Assembly (NCBI GenBank): GCA_045596285.1
Contig: JAZOCA010000082.1
Location: 1-6,479 of the forward strand
Direction: 5' to 3'
DNA: 6,479 nt
From: HGM11416 sp045596285
GTDB lineage: Bacteria > Bacillota > Clostridia > Christensenellales > Borkfalkiaceae
The notes beneath the pieces were generated by a model that was not told where the DNA came from, searched no databases, and saw only the letters and a program-made list of their open reading frames with translations. The position numbers and the translations under genes are program-made. Below, piece by piece: positions 6,397-6,479 of the stretch (the first letter of the stretch is position 1; each line of letters opens with the position of its first letter).

Positions 6397-6479
6397 ATGA
6401 AGAATAAGTTTTATATGAAAGAATTTTTACACTTTAACGGAGAAGACTTCGTTACTTTTAACATCTTAGACGTTGATGA
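6397..6479 (+). CDS. Start of an unrecognised small protein (cut by window edge)
   Basis: ATG at 6397 follows AAGGAGA (6384-6390) with six bases between, a strong ribosome site. Twenty-seven codons are visible (MKNKFYMKEFLHFNGEDFV..., then TFNILDVD) and the frame is open at the window end. The N-terminus is charged and aromatic with no signal peptide. The 61 bases separating it from the preceding gene contain no terminator, so the two are probably co-transcribed. Too little is visible to name a family. Confidence 0.75.
   Translation, partial: MKNKFYMKEFLHFNGEDFVTFNILDVD

Overview
The window is AT-rich with standard-code reading frames, strong AGGAGG-type ribosome binding sites, a secreted lipoprotein-like enzyme and an AraC-type regulator. 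This fits a low-GC Gram-positive bacterium (Bacillota, probably a gut or anaerobic Clostridia-like lineage). The lineage is inferred from style only; no marker gene is present.

Left part (1-2477, minus strand): the first 825 codons of a large secreted or lipid-anchored protein whose end lies beyond base 1. It has an N-terminal hydrophobic leader, a GH28/pectate-lyase-3-type right-handed beta-helix, a jelly-roll carbohydrate-binding-like module, a DUF4082 module and a further beta-sandwich. Middle (2478-2662): a compact divergent promoter region with an extended -10 for the minus-strand gene, a strong TTGACA/TATTAT promoter for the plus-strand regulator, a 21-bp-spaced direct repeat (candidate AraC operator) and a dyad at the predicted start of the lipoprotein mRNA. 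Then come an AraC-family regulator with a cupin sensor domain (2663-3505) and a GH92 alpha-mannosidase without signal peptide (3685-5658). A clear rho-independent terminator (5815-5845) closes this unit.

Right part (5846-6479): about 190 bases of AT-rich sequence without a gene, then an unrecognised 99-residue protein (6036-6335) and the first 27 codons of another unrecognised small protein (6397 onward), both behind good Shine-Dalgarno sequences and probably co-transcribed.

Inferred model: the AraC regulator senses a sugar and controls the divergent surface beta-helix protein and possibly the downstream cytoplasmic GH92 enzyme, making a small glycan-use locus. A transporter would be expected but is not in the window. 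The main oddities are a GH28-like fold without the family's GHG histidine motif, a compacted C-terminus and altered motif in the GH92 enzyme, and the orphan small-gene pair after the terminator. I see no CRISPR array, tRNA, rRNA, insertion sequence or defence system.
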